DNA from: Rhodococcus sp. Leaf278 | Lineage (GTDB): Bacteria; Actinomycetota; Actinomycetes; Mycobacteriales; Mycobacteriaceae | DNA length: 64,000 bases | Direction: 5' to 3' | Assembly (NCBI RefSeq): GCF_001426085.1 | Contig: NZ_LMRR01000006.1 | Location: forward strand, 62,001-126,000 | Part shown: piece by piece, positions 19,746-27,823 of the stretch | Position numbering within the stretch: position 1 is the stretch's first letter | Layout of the letters: the number at the start of each line of letters is the position of its first letter | Position numbers and translations under genes: made by a program | The notes under the pieces: generated by a model | What the model saw: the letters and a program-made list of their open reading frames with translations, nothing else | What the model was told of the DNA's origin: nothing | Database searches by the model: none

Positions 19746-21014
19746 ATGAGCGAGACGCTGGAACCCCGCGCGGCGTCGACGGTATCGCGCCCTACCGTCG
19801 CGACACCGCCGACAGAAGCGGACCGAGTGAAGACGCCGGCCCAGAAGAAGAAGGACGGCAACCTGCCCGGTCGGCAGGACTGGTCCAGTTGGCCCCTGTA
19901 TCAGGCAGCCGGAGCGGGCTTCCGTGGCTACTGGTACCCGGTGGTGTTCTCGTCCAAGGTCGGCGAACGCCCCGTGCGGGTCAAGCTGCTCGGCGAGGAC
20001 ATCTTCGTCATCCGCGACCGCGGTGTCGTTCGAGGCATGGCGAACCGGTGCCCCCACCGCGGCGTGCCATTGAGCTACGGCAACAAGCAGTTTCCCGGCA
20101 CGATCTCGTGCGTCTACCACGGCTGGACGTTCGACCTCGAGACCGGCGACCTGAAGGCCGCCATCACCGACGGGCCCAAGTCGCCGATCTGCGGCAAGGT
20201 CACCCAACCGACTTACCACGTCGAGGAACGACTGGGAATGGTGTGGATTTTCGTCGGCGACGGTGAAGAGCCACATCCCATCGACGAGCAGCTGCCCGAG
20301 GAACTCGTCAGCAACGCTGCCGTCATCGGTTCGCGGATCATGCCGCGAGAAGGTAACTGGCGCTTCGCGTGTGAGAACGGATACGACGAGGGGCACGCGA
20401 AGTACCTGCACCGCACGGCGCTGTGGCGCCTGTTCAAGGCCATGCCCGTGTGGAACACCACCAAGATCGTCAAGCGAGGCCGCTGGATCTACCGAGTTCA
20501 GCTCGAGCAGTTCTGGGATGCAGACTTCCCGGGGCTCGGCAAGTGGACGGGCAAGGCCTGGTTCAAGAGTAATCCGCCGAAAACAACCACCAACATCGGC
20601 AACACGGGATCTCACCGCGAGGTGAACCCGGTGATTGCGGCACAGGAGTTCCCGGGTTTCGCGTCGGTGAGTATGCCGGGCGTGCTGCGAATTGCCTACC
20701 CCACCTTCATTCACTACGAGTTCTACGTACCGGTGGACGAGGACAACCACCTCTACGTGGGAGTGATGGCGGATTTCCAGAAGGGGCTCAGGACCATTCC
20801 CTTCTACTTCAAGTACCTCGGAGCGGTCCGTTGGCTGTTCCACGGTCAGTTCTCCAGCCAGGACAAGTGGATGGTCGAGGTGACCGATGCACCGCCGGAG
20901 AAGCTGTACCGGCCCGACGACTCGCTTCTGCAGTGGCGCAAGCTCGCCGAGGACACGACAGAGGATCGGATCGATGCGTTGGCCGAACAGGGCATCGACG
21001 TGCCGACCCCGTAA
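19746..21014 (+). CDS. Rieske non-heme iron oxygenase, alpha subunit, CarAa-like
   Basis: Terminal oxygenase that hydroxylates an aromatic or heteroaromatic substrate with O2 and electrons from ferredoxin; 422 residues. The Rieske centre is CPHRG (102-106) ... CVYHGW (122-127). The mononuclear iron ligands are in ENGYDEGHAKYLH (Asp214, His217, His222). The overall pattern GFRGYWYPVVFSSKVGERP and the GEPHP-type linker recall carbazole 1,9a-dioxygenase CarAa, an alpha-only homotrimeric enzyme; no beta subunit is nearby. I start at ATG 19746, discarding an upstream extension. It is the first gene of a plus-strand catabolic operon. No cis-dihydrodiol dehydrogenase is seen, suggesting a product that rearomatises spontaneously or a dealkylation. 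Confidence 0.93.
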   Translation: MSETLEPRAASTVSRPTVATPPTEADRVKTPAQKKKDGNLPGRQDWSSWPLYQAAGAGFRGYWYPVVFSSKVGERPVRVKLLGEDIFVIRDRGVVRGMANRCPHRGVPLSYGNKQFPGTISCVYHGWTFDLETGDLKAAITDGPKSPICGKVTQPTYHVEERLGMVWIFVGDGEEPHPIDEQLPEELVSNAAVIGSRIMPREGNWRFACENGYDEGHAKYLHRTALWRLFKAMPVWNTTKIVKRGRWIYRVQLEQFWDADFPGLGKWTGKAWFKSNPPKTTTNIGNTGSHREVNPVIAAQEFPGFASVSMPGVLRIAYPTFIHYEFYVPVDEDNHLYVGVMADFQKGLRTIPFYFKYLGAVRWLFHGQFSSQDKWMVEVTDAPPEKLYRPDDSLLQWRKLAEDTTEDRIDALAEQGIDVPTP

Positions 21015-21056
21015 TGACCTCTTCCTCTGATTCGAGCTCGACCTAAGGAGCAAAAC

Positions 21057-22010
21057 ATGTCAATCGTGCTGGGAATCGGGGCATCTCACTCCACGTTGAT
21101 GAACACCCACTGGGACAAGGTCGTTCACACCGACCGTGCCGAGGCGTTTCGAGAAGGACTCACGACGGCCCGCGACCGCATCATCGAAGCACGTCCGGAC
21201 GTCGTGGTTCTGGTGGGATCCAACCACTTCCGGGGCTTCTGGCTGGACCTGATTCCGTCCTTCACCATGGGCGTCGGCGAGGTGATTGCCGCAGGTGACG
21301 GCGGAACACCGAAGGGCCCGCAGAAGACCGATCCCGAGTTCGCTCGTGCGTTGGCGCAGCACCTCGTCGATGCCGGCACCGAAGTGGCCATTTCGGCGCG
21401 GCTGCAGATCGACCACGGTCAATCCCACGCAATCCAATATCTATTGGACGGAATCGACGTGCCGGTGGTGCCGTTGGTGGTCAACGTCTTCGCTGCGCCC
21501 CTGCCGACGCTTCCTCGCGTCGCCGAGCTCGGTCGCAACATTGCCCGGGCGATCGAGAGCATCGGTGACCGACGCGTCGTGGTCGTCGCCTCGGGCGGAC
21601 TGTCGCACCAGTTGCCCTGGCCCAGCGACTGGACCGCTCCCGAGGGCGAGGACGAGGAGTTCCTCGTCGAAGCCTGGTTGAACGGGCGCGGCGAGTGGGA
21701 GCGATACGACAAGCGGCGACGGGAGATCATCGTCGGTGCGCAGCCGACCATATTCCCGGAATTCGACGAACAGTTTCTGCGCGACCTCGAACACGGTGAT
21801 CTGCAGAAATACACGCAGTGGACGTCCGAGCAGATTGCCGAACACGCAGGAAACGGTGGCCAGGAGCTACGAACGTGGCTGATGATGGCTGCCGCTCTCG
21901 GCTTCGCGCCGGGCAAGACCCTTGCGTATTCGCCGATGCCCGAATGGTTGACGGGAATGGGCGTGGCCGTGATCGAACCCGAATCCTTGCCAGGAGAGAA
22001 GAACTCATGA
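21057..22010 (+). CDS. Class III extradiol ring-cleavage dioxygenase, MhpB-like
   Basis: Cleaves a catechol-type ring next to the two hydroxyls using Fe(II) and O2; 317 residues, LigB superfamily. It aligns along its length with 2,3-dihydroxyphenylpropionate 1,2-dioxygenase. The catalytic/metal histidines are visible in GIGASHSTLM (His11), QIDHGQSHA (His120) and SGGLSHQLPWP (His184), and the C-terminal YSPMPEWLTGMG is also MhpB-like. ATG 21057 has AAGGAG upstream. The stop overlaps the next ATG (ATGA). The substrate is presumably the catechol formed after the Rieske oxygenase. Confidence 0.92.
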   Translation: MSIVLGIGASHSTLMNTHWDKVVHTDRAEAFREGLTTARDRIIEARPDVVVLVGSNHFRGFWLDLIPSFTMGVGEVIAAGDGGTPKGPQKTDPEFARALAQHLVDAGTEVAISARLQIDHGQSHAIQYLLDGIDVPVVPLVVNVFAAPLPTLPRVAELGRNIARAIESIGDRRVVVVASGGLSHQLPWPSDWTAPEGEDEEFLVEAWLNGRGEWERYDKRRREIIVGAQPTIFPEFDEQFLRDLEHGDLQKYTQWTSEQIAEHAGNGGQELRTWLMMAAALGFAPGKTLAYSPMPEWLTGMGVAVIEPESLPGEKNS

Positions 22011-22903
22011 CTGTCGCAACACCGGTTGCGGTCGGGAAGTCGCCCGCCGCTTCGGCACCCCCGGAAAGTCGCTTCATCGAAGCGGACGGTGCCACCTACC
22101 ACTACTACGACATCGGCACCGGGCAGGACACGATCTTTCTGCACGGCGGCGGCCCCGGGTGTACCGCGTGGAGTGACTTCGGCCCGGTAGCACCGTATTT
22201 CGAGGCGGACCGACGCTGCGTGTTGGTCGATATCCTGCAGTACGGGCAGTCCGAGAAGTGCCTGATCACAGGCCCGATGTGGGACTTCCACGCGGCCAAG
22301 ACCGTGGCGCTGATGGACGCACTCGGCATCGAGCAAGCCGACTTCGTCTGCAACTCGTGGGGTGGAACGATCGCGCTCAACGTGGCGGCCCTCTACCCCG
22401 AACGTGTTCGCTCACTGGTGATCACCGGCAGTATGCCGGTGTTCTACGGTCCGTTGGCTCCGCTTCCCGAACGTGGCCATCGAGGACGAACCGCTCGGGA
22501 CGTGTACTACGGCGGCGAAGGCCCCACCCGGGAGAAGATGCGGACGCTGATCACGCGGCTGGAATGGTGCGACCCGGATCGTCTCCCGGAGGAGACCCTG
22601 GACATGCGCTACCAGCAGAGCCTCGATCCCGAGGAAACAGCGCTCGCTGCGATGTCGGACAGCCCGCGCGGCGAATGGCAGGACCTGACACAGCAATTGG
22701 GCATGATCGAGGCACCCACCCTGTTCATCTGGGGTCGAGAGGATGCGTTTCTCACGCCCGACTATCCGATGATGCTCGCGCGCATGATCAAACGCGGCAA
22801 TCTGCATGTCATGGACAACGTCTCGCACCATCTGCAGGAAGAGCGACCCGCTGCCTACCACGCGGTGGTCACCGGATTCTTCACTGCCAGCCACAATCCC
22901 TGA
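22007..22903 (+). CDS. Meta-cleavage product hydrolase, MhpC/BphD-like
   Basis: C-C bond hydrolase of the alpha/beta fold, 298 residues. It should split the ring-fission product into an acid and 2-hydroxypenta-2,4-dienoate. The HGGGPGCTAWSDF oxyanion region, the nucleophile in FVCNSWGGTIA and the catalytic His in NVSHHLQEERP match the MhpC branch. The usual GNSMGG is here CNSWGG. The gene is coupled to the dioxygenase by an ATGA overlap. An N-terminal stretch of about 20 Ala/Pro/Ser-rich residues precedes the fold. Its diene product is the substrate of the hydratase domain encoded near 15.1-15.9 kb. Confidence 0.9.
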   Translation: MTVATPVAVGKSPAASAPPESRFIEADGATYHYYDIGTGQDTIFLHGGGPGCTAWSDFGPVAPYFEADRRCVLVDILQYGQSEKCLITGPMWDFHAAKTVALMDALGIEQADFVCNSWGGTIALNVAALYPERVRSLVITGSMPVFYGPLAPLPERGHRGRTARDVYYGGEGPTREKMRTLITRLEWCDPDRLPEETLDMRYQQSLDPEETALAAMSDSPRGEWQDLTQQLGMIEAPTLFIWGREDAFLTPDYPMMLARMIKRGNLHVMDNVSHHLQEERPAAYHAVVTGFFTASHNP

Positions 22904-22925
22904 TCGAGCGAACGAGGACACCGTC

Positions 22926-23069
22926 GTGAAGATTCTCTACATCCCGCTGGCCATCGGTACCGGGCTCGGCGCGCTGCGCTACTTCAGCGGGCGCTTGGCC
23001 ACCCACCAGCGTCTGATCCCGAACCCGTTGGCGCACGTCAACACCCAAGTACATCGCATCAACCAATAG
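22926..23069 (+). CDS. 47-residue protein of unknown function inside the ring-cleavage operon
   Basis: Small protein with an N-terminal hydrophobic segment (KILYIPLAIGTGLGALRYF) followed by a basic, His-containing tail ending in HVNTQVHRINQ. Start GTG 22926 has GAGG about 8 nt upstream, and the next gene follows after a short gap with its own AGGAG. Spacing and position within a tight operon argue that it is translated. I do not recognise it; it could be a membrane-anchored accessory peptide. Confidence 0.6.
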   Translation: MKILYIPLAIGTGLGALRYFSGRLATHQRLIPNPLAHVNTQVHRINQ

Positions 23070-23099
23070 CACCGTATCGACTGAGTAGGAGCATCCAAC

Positions 23100-23975
23100 G
23101 TGACGCAAGAACTTGCACGAACAATTTGGACGGAACTGGCCGGGCTGGACTTCAGTGTCAGCACCATCGACGCGGGTGGAATCCCCACCCGATCGCTTCG
23201 GGCAGGTAACGGTGCCGAGCACATCGTGTTCTTGCACGGCACCAGCGGTCACCTGGAAGCGTTCATCCAGAACATCAAGCCGCACGCGGAGCGCTACACC
23301 GTGCACGCCATCGACATGCTCGGCCACGGCTACACCGGAAAGCCGGACTACCCGTACGAGATTCCGCGCTACCGCGACCATCTCCTCGCGTACTTCGACG
23401 CCGTCGGAATCGACAAGGCGCACATCGGCGGAGAGTCACTGGGTGGTTGGGTGGGCGGTCGGACCGCAATCGACAACCCGGAACGTGTTGCCTCGCTGCA
23501 GATGATCGCGGCCGGTGGAACGGTGGCCAACCCGGAGGTCATGGATCGTATTCGCACGAGCACGCGCAAGGCCGTCGAGACCGACGACGTGGAGCTCACG
23601 CGCCGCCGGATGCAGTTGCTCATGCACGATCCGGCCAACGCGAGCGAGGAACTGATCTCGGTTCGGCACACCATCTACCACCAGCCGGACTTCATCGCCG
23701 GTATCGACAATCTCCTGTCGCTGCAGAACATGGAAACGCGGCTGCGGAACATCCTCACACCCGAGGACCTCGCCCAGATCACCGTTCCCACCCTGGTCGT
23801 GTGGGGCCGCAACAACCCGTTCGGCGACATTCCGGAGGCGAATGCGATGCACCAGAACATCGCCGGTTCCGAGCTGCTGTTGTTCGACAACTGCGGCCAC
23901 TGGCCTCAGCGTGAGCACGCGGACGAGTACAACGCCGCCAGTCTCGCGTTCCTCGAGAAGCACCCGGTCGCATGA
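23100..23975 (+). CDS. Alpha/beta-fold hydrolase, second of the operon
   Basis: 291-residue serine hydrolase with an apparently intact triad: LHGTSGHLEAF oxyanion region, nucleophile in GGESLGGWVGG and His in DNCGHWPQREHAD. It resembles the MhpC/epoxide-hydrolase-like group and may be a second C-C hydrolase or an esterase/amidase acting on a pathway intermediate. Start GTG 23100 has AGGAG 8 nt upstream. It overlaps the next gene by 4 bp (ATGA). Confidence 0.88.
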   Translation: MTQELARTIWTELAGLDFSVSTIDAGGIPTRSLRAGNGAEHIVFLHGTSGHLEAFIQNIKPHAERYTVHAIDMLGHGYTGKPDYPYEIPRYRDHLLAYFDAVGIDKAHIGGESLGGWVGGRTAIDNPERVASLQMIAAGGTVANPEVMDRIRTSTRKAVETDDVELTRRRMQLLMHDPANASEELISVRHTIYHQPDFIAGIDNLLSLQNMETRLRNILTPEDLAQITVPTLVVWGRNNPFGDIPEANAMHQNIAGSELLLFDNCGHWPQREHADEYNAASLAFLEKHPVA

Positions 23976-24958
23976 GTGGGACGATGCGCGCAGCCCGGGT
24001 GCACGCGTGGGGACAGCCGCCGGTCGTCGAGGACGTCGATGTGCCGGTGCCCGCAGCGGGGGAGGCACTCGTCCGCGTCGAGGCCGCATCGGTTGCGCAC
24101 CTCGATGTGACCGTCGCCAGTGGTGAGTTCGGTATCAAGCCGAACCTGCCCTACACCGGAGGCGTGGAGGGCAGCGGCGTCATCGTCGAGTCGGCCGTCT
24201 TCGAACCCGGCACCAAGGTGGTACTGCGCGGCGGCGGCCTCGGCCTGTTCAAGAACGGAACCTGGGCCGAGTACGTCGTCGTCAAGGACAAGGCGTTGGT
24301 CGAAGTGCCCCACGGACTCTCACCCGAGGTCGCTGCGACGTTCTGGGTACCGACGACGACTGCCCGTGCCGCACTCGTCGATGTCGGCCGGCTCGGCTCG
24401 TGGTTGCCCGACGTCGGCAGCGCTGCCGAGGAACACGTCATCGTCGCCGGTGCCGCCGGTGCCGTCGGTTCGATGGTCACTCAGTTGGCCCTGCGGTACG
24501 GAGCGAAGGTGACGGCCCTCGTGGCCGACCGCGAGCAGGCTTCGCGGGTCCCTGACGGTGCCACCGCATTGGTCGCCGATGACGACGAGCAGTTCGCCGA
24601 ACTGGCGAAGGAACGCCCGGCCACCTTGCTGGTGGACACACTGGGTGGATCGAATCTCATCGTCCGGTCCCGCTGGGTGCGCCCCGGCGGCCGCGCGGTA
24701 TCGATCGGATACGTCACCGGCAACGACGTGTCGATCGGGCTGTCCAATTGGCTGCTCGACGACGTTGCACTGTTGCCGGTCAACATGATTCGGCGTGAAG
24801 AGTCTGCTCGTTCCACCGTGCCCGAGCTCGCTGCTCTGTTGGCTGCAGGAGATCTGACGCTCGATTACGAGAGCTTCACGTTGGACGAGACCGGGACTGC
24901 GCTCGACAAGCTCGGCGCAGGAAAGGTCCGTGGACGAGCGGTGGTCATTCCCAAGTGA
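23972..24958 (+). CDS. Medium-chain dehydrogenase/reductase, quinone-oxidoreductase-like
   Basis: NAD(P)H-dependent oxidoreductase of 328 residues lacking the zinc ligands of classical alcohol dehydrogenases. The N-terminal GroES-like domain (MRAARVHAWGQPPVVEDVDV) and the nucleotide-binding fold VIVAGAAGAVGSMVTQLAL are clear. It probably reduces or oxidises a carbonyl or enone intermediate; the substrate is unknown. It is translationally coupled on both sides: ATGA with the hydrolase and GTGA (24955-24958) with the M20-like gene. Confidence 0.88.
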   Translation: MSGTMRAARVHAWGQPPVVEDVDVPVPAAGEALVRVEAASVAHLDVTVASGEFGIKPNLPYTGGVEGSGVIVESAVFEPGTKVVLRGGGLGLFKNGTWAEYVVVKDKALVEVPHGLSPEVAATFWVPTTTARAALVDVGRLGSWLPDVGSAAEEHVIVAGAAGAVGSMVTQLALRYGAKVTALVADREQASRVPDGATALVADDDEQFAELAKERPATLLVDTLGGSNLIVRSRWVRPGGRAVSIGYVTGNDVSIGLSNWLLDDVALLPVNMIRREESARSTVPELAALLAAGDLTLDYESFTLDETGTALDKLGAGKVRGRAVVIPK

Positions 24959-26283
24959 CGACCGCGAGCGGAAGGGACTCCGCCGACGGGGCCATCGAGC
25001 GCGTCCTCGCACATCTCACGCGAGAACGTCTGCTCGCGGCCGTCCGGGCGATGGTCGACATCCCCAGCCCCACGGGCGGGGAGGCGCCGTTGGCCGAGTG
25101 GATCGCGTCGGATCTGGCGTCGGCCGGCGTCGATGCCGAGGTTCAACGCATCGACTCGAGCCAAGCGAATGCCGTTGCGACCGTCCCCGGCGGCGACGGT
25201 CCGTCCCTTCTGCTCTACGCCCCGATCGATACGTTCACCACCGGAGACCCCGCGCTCGACATCCCCGGCGCGTCGGCGTCGTGGCGGCCCGATCTTGCAC
25301 CGCGGGCGGTGGTCTCTGGCGACATCGTCGAGGGCCTGGGAGCCGGTAATCCCAAGGGCCACGGCGCAGTGGTGCTGGCTGTGCTGCACGCGTTGCACGC
25401 AGCCGGCGTCACCCCGCCCGGCGATATCGTGGGAGGCTTCGGCGCCGGCGGCATGCCCAGTTTCGCGGTGTCGGGAGTAGGCGCGCCGGACCGCACGAAC
25501 ACCGGTCACGGGGTGGGCGCGGGGTTCATGCTCGAGCGCGGCTGCACTACCGACTTCGCCGTCATAGCCAAGCCCGGTTGGACGGTTCTGCACGAGGAAG
25601 TCGGGCTCGTGTGGATCGACGTGACCGTGCACGGTGGACATACCTATGTCGGTAGTCGCCACCGCATCCCGTACAGCAATGCGGTCGCCTCGGCCGGCCG
25701 CGTGGCCATCGCTCTCGAAGACTGGCTCGAGGGATACGCACAGCGGCACCGATACTCGACGATGACACCCCAGGGAATCGTCTCGTCGATCAGCGGCGGC
25801 CTTCGCCGGCTCGCGGCGTCGACCCCTGCGGCAGTGACGCTCAGGCTCGATCTGAGGCTGACGACCCGACAGACGCCGGCCACGGTGCTGCGCGAAGTTC
25901 GCGCCATGCTGGCCGGGGTGAGCGAGCAGCTCGGTGTGGAGGTGTCGGCACGAGCGGTGGCGGCCATTCCGGCGACCCACACGCCCCCTGATTCGCCGGT
26001 TGTTCGGGCGGCGGTCGACGCCTTCGAGACGGTCTCCGGCTCGCCGCACGAGATCGTCATGGACAACAGTGGGGCAACGGACGCGAACATCCTCCGCATG
26101 CGCGGCGTACCCACGGCTCGGGTAGGAATGCCCAAAGTGGCTGCGACGCCCGATGGTTCGAGCATCGACTTCACCCGGGGCATGAATCTCGTCGACGTAC
26201 GCGAGATGCGTCGGTTGGCAGAGATTTTGATCCGGACCGTGTTCCTTCTCCCCTCGAAAGCCGACCGTGACCAAGCAGGATGA
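24955..26283 (+). CDS. M20-family peptidase-like protein lacking most metal ligands
   Basis: 442 residues with the overall M20 (ArgE/DapE) pattern, including the dimerisation-domain segment VHGGHTYVGSRHRIPYSNAV and DNSGATDANILRMRGVP. The zinc site is not conserved. The H-x-D motif reads YAPID (Ala89 for His). The G-x-D-x-KG motif reads GAGNPKG (Asn132 for Asp). The catalytic Glu pair reads GAGGM (about 163-167), the third ligand appears as AVIAKPG, and no final His is evident. I infer no ordinary metallopeptidase activity; another hydrolytic or lyase chemistry, or a binding role, is possible. It is coupled to its neighbours by GTGA overlap upstream and a 17-bp overlap with iclR. Confidence 0.85.
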   Translation: MTTASGRDSADGAIERVLAHLTRERLLAAVRAMVDIPSPTGGEAPLAEWIASDLASAGVDAEVQRIDSSQANAVATVPGGDGPSLLLYAPIDTFTTGDPALDIPGASASWRPDLAPRAVVSGDIVEGLGAGNPKGHGAVVLAVLHALHAAGVTPPGDIVGGFGAGGMPSFAVSGVGAPDRTNTGHGVGAGFMLERGCTTDFAVIAKPGWTVLHEEVGLVWIDVTVHGGHTYVGSRHRIPYSNAVASAGRVAIALEDWLEGYAQRHRYSTMTPQGIVSSISGGLRRLAASTPAAVTLRLDLRLTTRQTPATVLREVRAMLAGVSEQLGVEVSARAVAAIPATHTPPDSPVVRAAVDAFETVSGSPHEIVMDNSGATDANILRMRGVPTARVGMPKVAATPDGSSIDFTRGMNLVDVREMRRLAEILIRTVFLLPSKADRDQAG

Positions 26284-27037
26284 CTGCGCTACACCCGGCG
26301 GTGCGAACTCCGTGCTGGGCAAGACGCGGTTGATTCTCGAAGCGTTTCGACTCGACGACGACAGTCTCACGTTGACCGAATTGGCACAGCGCACCCAGAT
26401 CTCGAAAGCATCGGTTCACCGGCTGAGCCAGGAGCTTCTCGAATGGGGAATGCTCGAGCGGTCAGGCCTCGAATATCGCCTCGGGATGCGAGCTTTCGAG
26501 TTGGGTAGCCGCGTTCCGAGATTGCGGGTCCTGCGCGACGCCGTCCGGCCGTTCATGGAGAGCCTCCATCACCGCACCCATGAGACCGTGCATCTGGCAG
26601 TACTCGACGGGCACGAAGTCCTGTACCTGGAAAAGGTCGCCGGCGGTCCCACCTCCGCTCGCCCGTCACGGATCGCGGGTCGACTTCCCCTGCACTCCAC
26701 TGCCACTGGGAAGGTTCTGCTCGCTTTCGGGCAGCCGAAGCTGTTTCACGAGGTGCTCGCCAGGGGCCCGCTCGAGCGGGTGACCCCGGCGACGATCGTG
26801 TTGCCCGGCATGTTGGCCGAGCAACTGCGTCGGGCGAGGGCAGACGGGTACGCATCCGAACGCGAAGAGATGACCGCAGGCTACTGCTCGGTCGCAGCGC
26901 CGGTCTTCGGGCCCACCGGTCTGTTGTTGGCGGCGGTATCGTTGACCGCGTCGGCTGCCCGATCGGACCTGGCGCACTTGGCGACTCTCGTGAAGTCGTT
27001 GAGCGACAACGTCTCGGCTACCGGCGCGGTCAACTGA
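26267..27037 (+). CDS. IclR-family regulator 1, last gene of the Rieske operon
   Basis: 256 residues. An N-terminal winged helix-turn-helix (LTLTELAQRTQISKASVHRL, about 33-52) is followed by an effector-binding domain with the family pattern HETVHLAVLDGHEVLYLEKV and HSTATGKVLLAF. GTG 26267 overlaps the M20-like gene by 17 bp, so it is co-transcribed with the catabolic operon and probably regulates it by feedback. It resembles the third IclR protein in this window (36378-37259) more than the second. Confidence 0.92.
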   Translation: MTKQDDCATPGGANSVLGKTRLILEAFRLDDDSLTLTELAQRTQISKASVHRLSQELLEWGMLERSGLEYRLGMRAFELGSRVPRLRVLRDAVRPFMESLHHRTHETVHLAVLDGHEVLYLEKVAGGPTSARPSRIAGRLPLHSTATGKVLLAFGQPKLFHEVLARGPLERVTPATIVLPGMLAEQLRRARADGYASEREEMTAGYCSVAAPVFGPTGLLLAAVSLTASAARSDLAHLATLVKSLSDNVSATGAVN

Positions 27038-27046
27038 CCCCCTAGC

Positions 27047-27823
27047 TCATCGACCCTCGAACTGCGCCGTGCGCTTGTCCAGGAACGATCCGATACCCTC
27101 GGCGGCGTCCCGCAATTCGAGATTGGCCATGACGTGCTCCTCTTCGACCGCCATGGCCTCGTCGATGGAAAGATGCAGTCCGCGATCGATCACGGACTTC
27201 ACCAATCCGATTGTGGCAGTGGGACGATCGGCAAGACGGCGTGCCTCCCGGGCAACGACCTCCTCGAAATCGTCGCCAGCGACCACGTCGACCAAGCCCT
27301 CTCGCAGAGCGTCCTCCGCGGTGAACTTGGTGGCGTCGATGATGAAACGCTTGGCCCGATGCGCGCCCACCAATCGGGGAAGCCGTTGCGACCCGCCTGC
27401 ACCGGGAAAGATTCCGAGATCTGTCTCGGGGAATCCGAACAGGGCCTGTGCGTGCAGGATTCGCAGGTCGCAGGCCAGCGACAACTCGGCACCTCCACCG
27501 AGAGCATGACCGTTCAGCGCGGCAATCACCGGCTTGGGAGCCAGTTCGAGAAGGCGCTGCACCACCACCCATCGGCGCATGTCGCGGTAGGTGTCGGGAT
27601 CGAGTCGGTGCATGACGCGCAGATTCGCTCCGCCGACGAAGATCCGGTCCTTGCCGCGAACCACCACGCACCGGACCGTCGGGTCGTCCAGGACGGCGGG
27701 AAGATGGGTGATCATCGATTCGATGAGTTCCGGATCGACGATGTTGATCGGTCCGTGGTCGATCACCACGGTGACGATGTCGCCGTTGCGCTTGTAGCGG
27801 TGGCCGGTCGGTTCAGCGCTCAT
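27047..27823 (-). CDS. Enoyl-CoA hydratase/isomerase family protein
   Basis: Crotonase-fold enzyme of 258 residues acting on an acyl-CoA. The oxyanion-hole segments (KPVIAALNGHALGGGAELSL) and both catalytic glutamates (GGGAELSLACD and FGFPETDLGIFPGAGG) are retained, which favours a hydratase. The extended upstream frame is antisense-like and discarded: ATG 27823 has AAGGAG and overlaps the CoA-transferase stop as ATGA. It is the last gene of the minus-strand operon. Confidence 0.92.
   Translation of the reverse strand: MSAEPTGHRYKRNGDIVTVVIDHGPINIVDPELIESMITHLPAVLDDPTVRCVVVRGKDRIFVGGANLRVMHRLDPDTYRDMRRWVVVQRLLELAPKPVIAALNGHALGGGAELSLACDLRILHAQALFGFPETDLGIFPGAGGSQRLPRLVGAHRAKRFIIDATKFTAEDALREGLVDVVAGDDFEEVVAREARRLADRPTATIGLVKSVIDRGLHLSIDEAMAVEEEHVMANLELRDAAEGIGSFLDKRTAQFEGR

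Noticed and set aside
19548-21053. Long minus-strand open frame (501 codons) opposite the Rieske oxygenase gene
   Set aside because: Its translation is low-complexity and matches no family; it is a GC-rich antisense shadow of a gene with clear Rieske motifs.
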